Shown one piece after another: positions 44,755-44,944 of a DNA stretch of 44,944 nt. The stretch is from a virus. A program made the translations under genes and the position numbers. Location: positions 1-44,944 of IMG/VR virus record IMGVR_UViG_3300031576_000101; one strand, given 5' to 3'. Every line of letters begins with the position of its first letter. Position 1 is the first letter of the stretch. The notes beneath the pieces are model-generated. The model was not told the origin of the DNA. It was given only the letters and a program-made list of their open reading frames with translations, and did not search any database.

Positions 44755-44944
44755 GATCAGGAACCCCCGCGGCATCACGACCGGGACCCCGGGATCTCCA
44801 CCACCGCCGAGTAGCCAGCCAGCAGCCGATCGGCCACCAGATGCAACCGCTCGCCGATCTCGCGATTCCCCGTTGTGCCGTTTCGATCGGCTATCTCAAG
44901 CTGCTCGTCCACCTGAGCTCGGATGCACACCGCCATAGCCTGCT
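44755..44944. repeat. Right copy of terminal direct repeat
   Basis: Repeats 1-191 with one base missing near 44819. See the left copy. Confidence 0.93.

Overview
The window looks like the complete genome of a tailed phage infecting a high-GC actinobacterium. The host call rests on a WhiB-like protein (a family confined to Actinobacteria and their phages), very GC-rich DNA with strong third-position GC bias, and abundant GTG starts. The first 191 bases recur as the last 190 bases with one single-base indel, and one gene reads across the junction, so the molecule is circular or circularly permuted and the window edges are artificial. I did not see host genes, tRNAs, CRISPR arrays or insertion sequences.

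Layout, using the circular map. (1) A leftward early operon runs from about 15066 down to 2580: MerR-like and LuxR-like regulators first, then many small proteins, a RecT annealing protein, an O-like replication initiator with a candidate origin inside its gene, two DNA methyltransferases (one N4/N6-type, one C5-type), a RuvC-like resolvase, WhiB, a secreted transglycosylase-like enzyme and a cluster of duplicated coiled-coil genes. (2) A short rightward operon (1446-2563) carries two small genes and a catalytic-domain-only tyrosine recombinase. (3) A leftward operon from 1286 crosses the junction and ends at 44584, followed by a strong terminator. (4) A second small leftward operon (44250 to about 43300) and a rightward operon of three tiny genes (42387-42806) flank a stretch with no convincing gene that holds promoter and hairpin signals.

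(5) The late leftward block runs from 42080 to 16707: small proteins, a secreted protein, a metalloprotease-like protein, a large terminase with an N-terminal DNA-binding extension, portal, a 2143-residue giant protein, an NlpC/P60 peptidase, scaffold, an N4-gp56-type major capsid protein, then connector/tail genes including a seven-repeat protein and an 895-residue probable appendage protein. I see no tape-measure or tail-tube gene, and a giant protein sits between portal and capsid, which suggests a short-tailed (podovirus-like) particle. (6) A lysis/fibre segment (15116-16699) carries a putative endolysin on the plus strand, a holin-like protein and a C1q-like fibre protein.

How it works together. 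Gene junctions are almost all 4-bp (ATGA, GTGA, one TTGA) or 1-bp (TGATG) stop/start overlaps, and several apparent gaps are bridged by micro-ORFs that keep the overlap chain intact. Several operons begin with a -10 box only 6-8 bases before the start codon, which predicts leaderless mRNAs. No DNA polymerase, helicase or primase was found, so the phage probably recruits the host replisome through its O-like initiator. The recombinase suggests a temperate or plasmid-like lifestyle, but no classical CI-type repressor was recognised.
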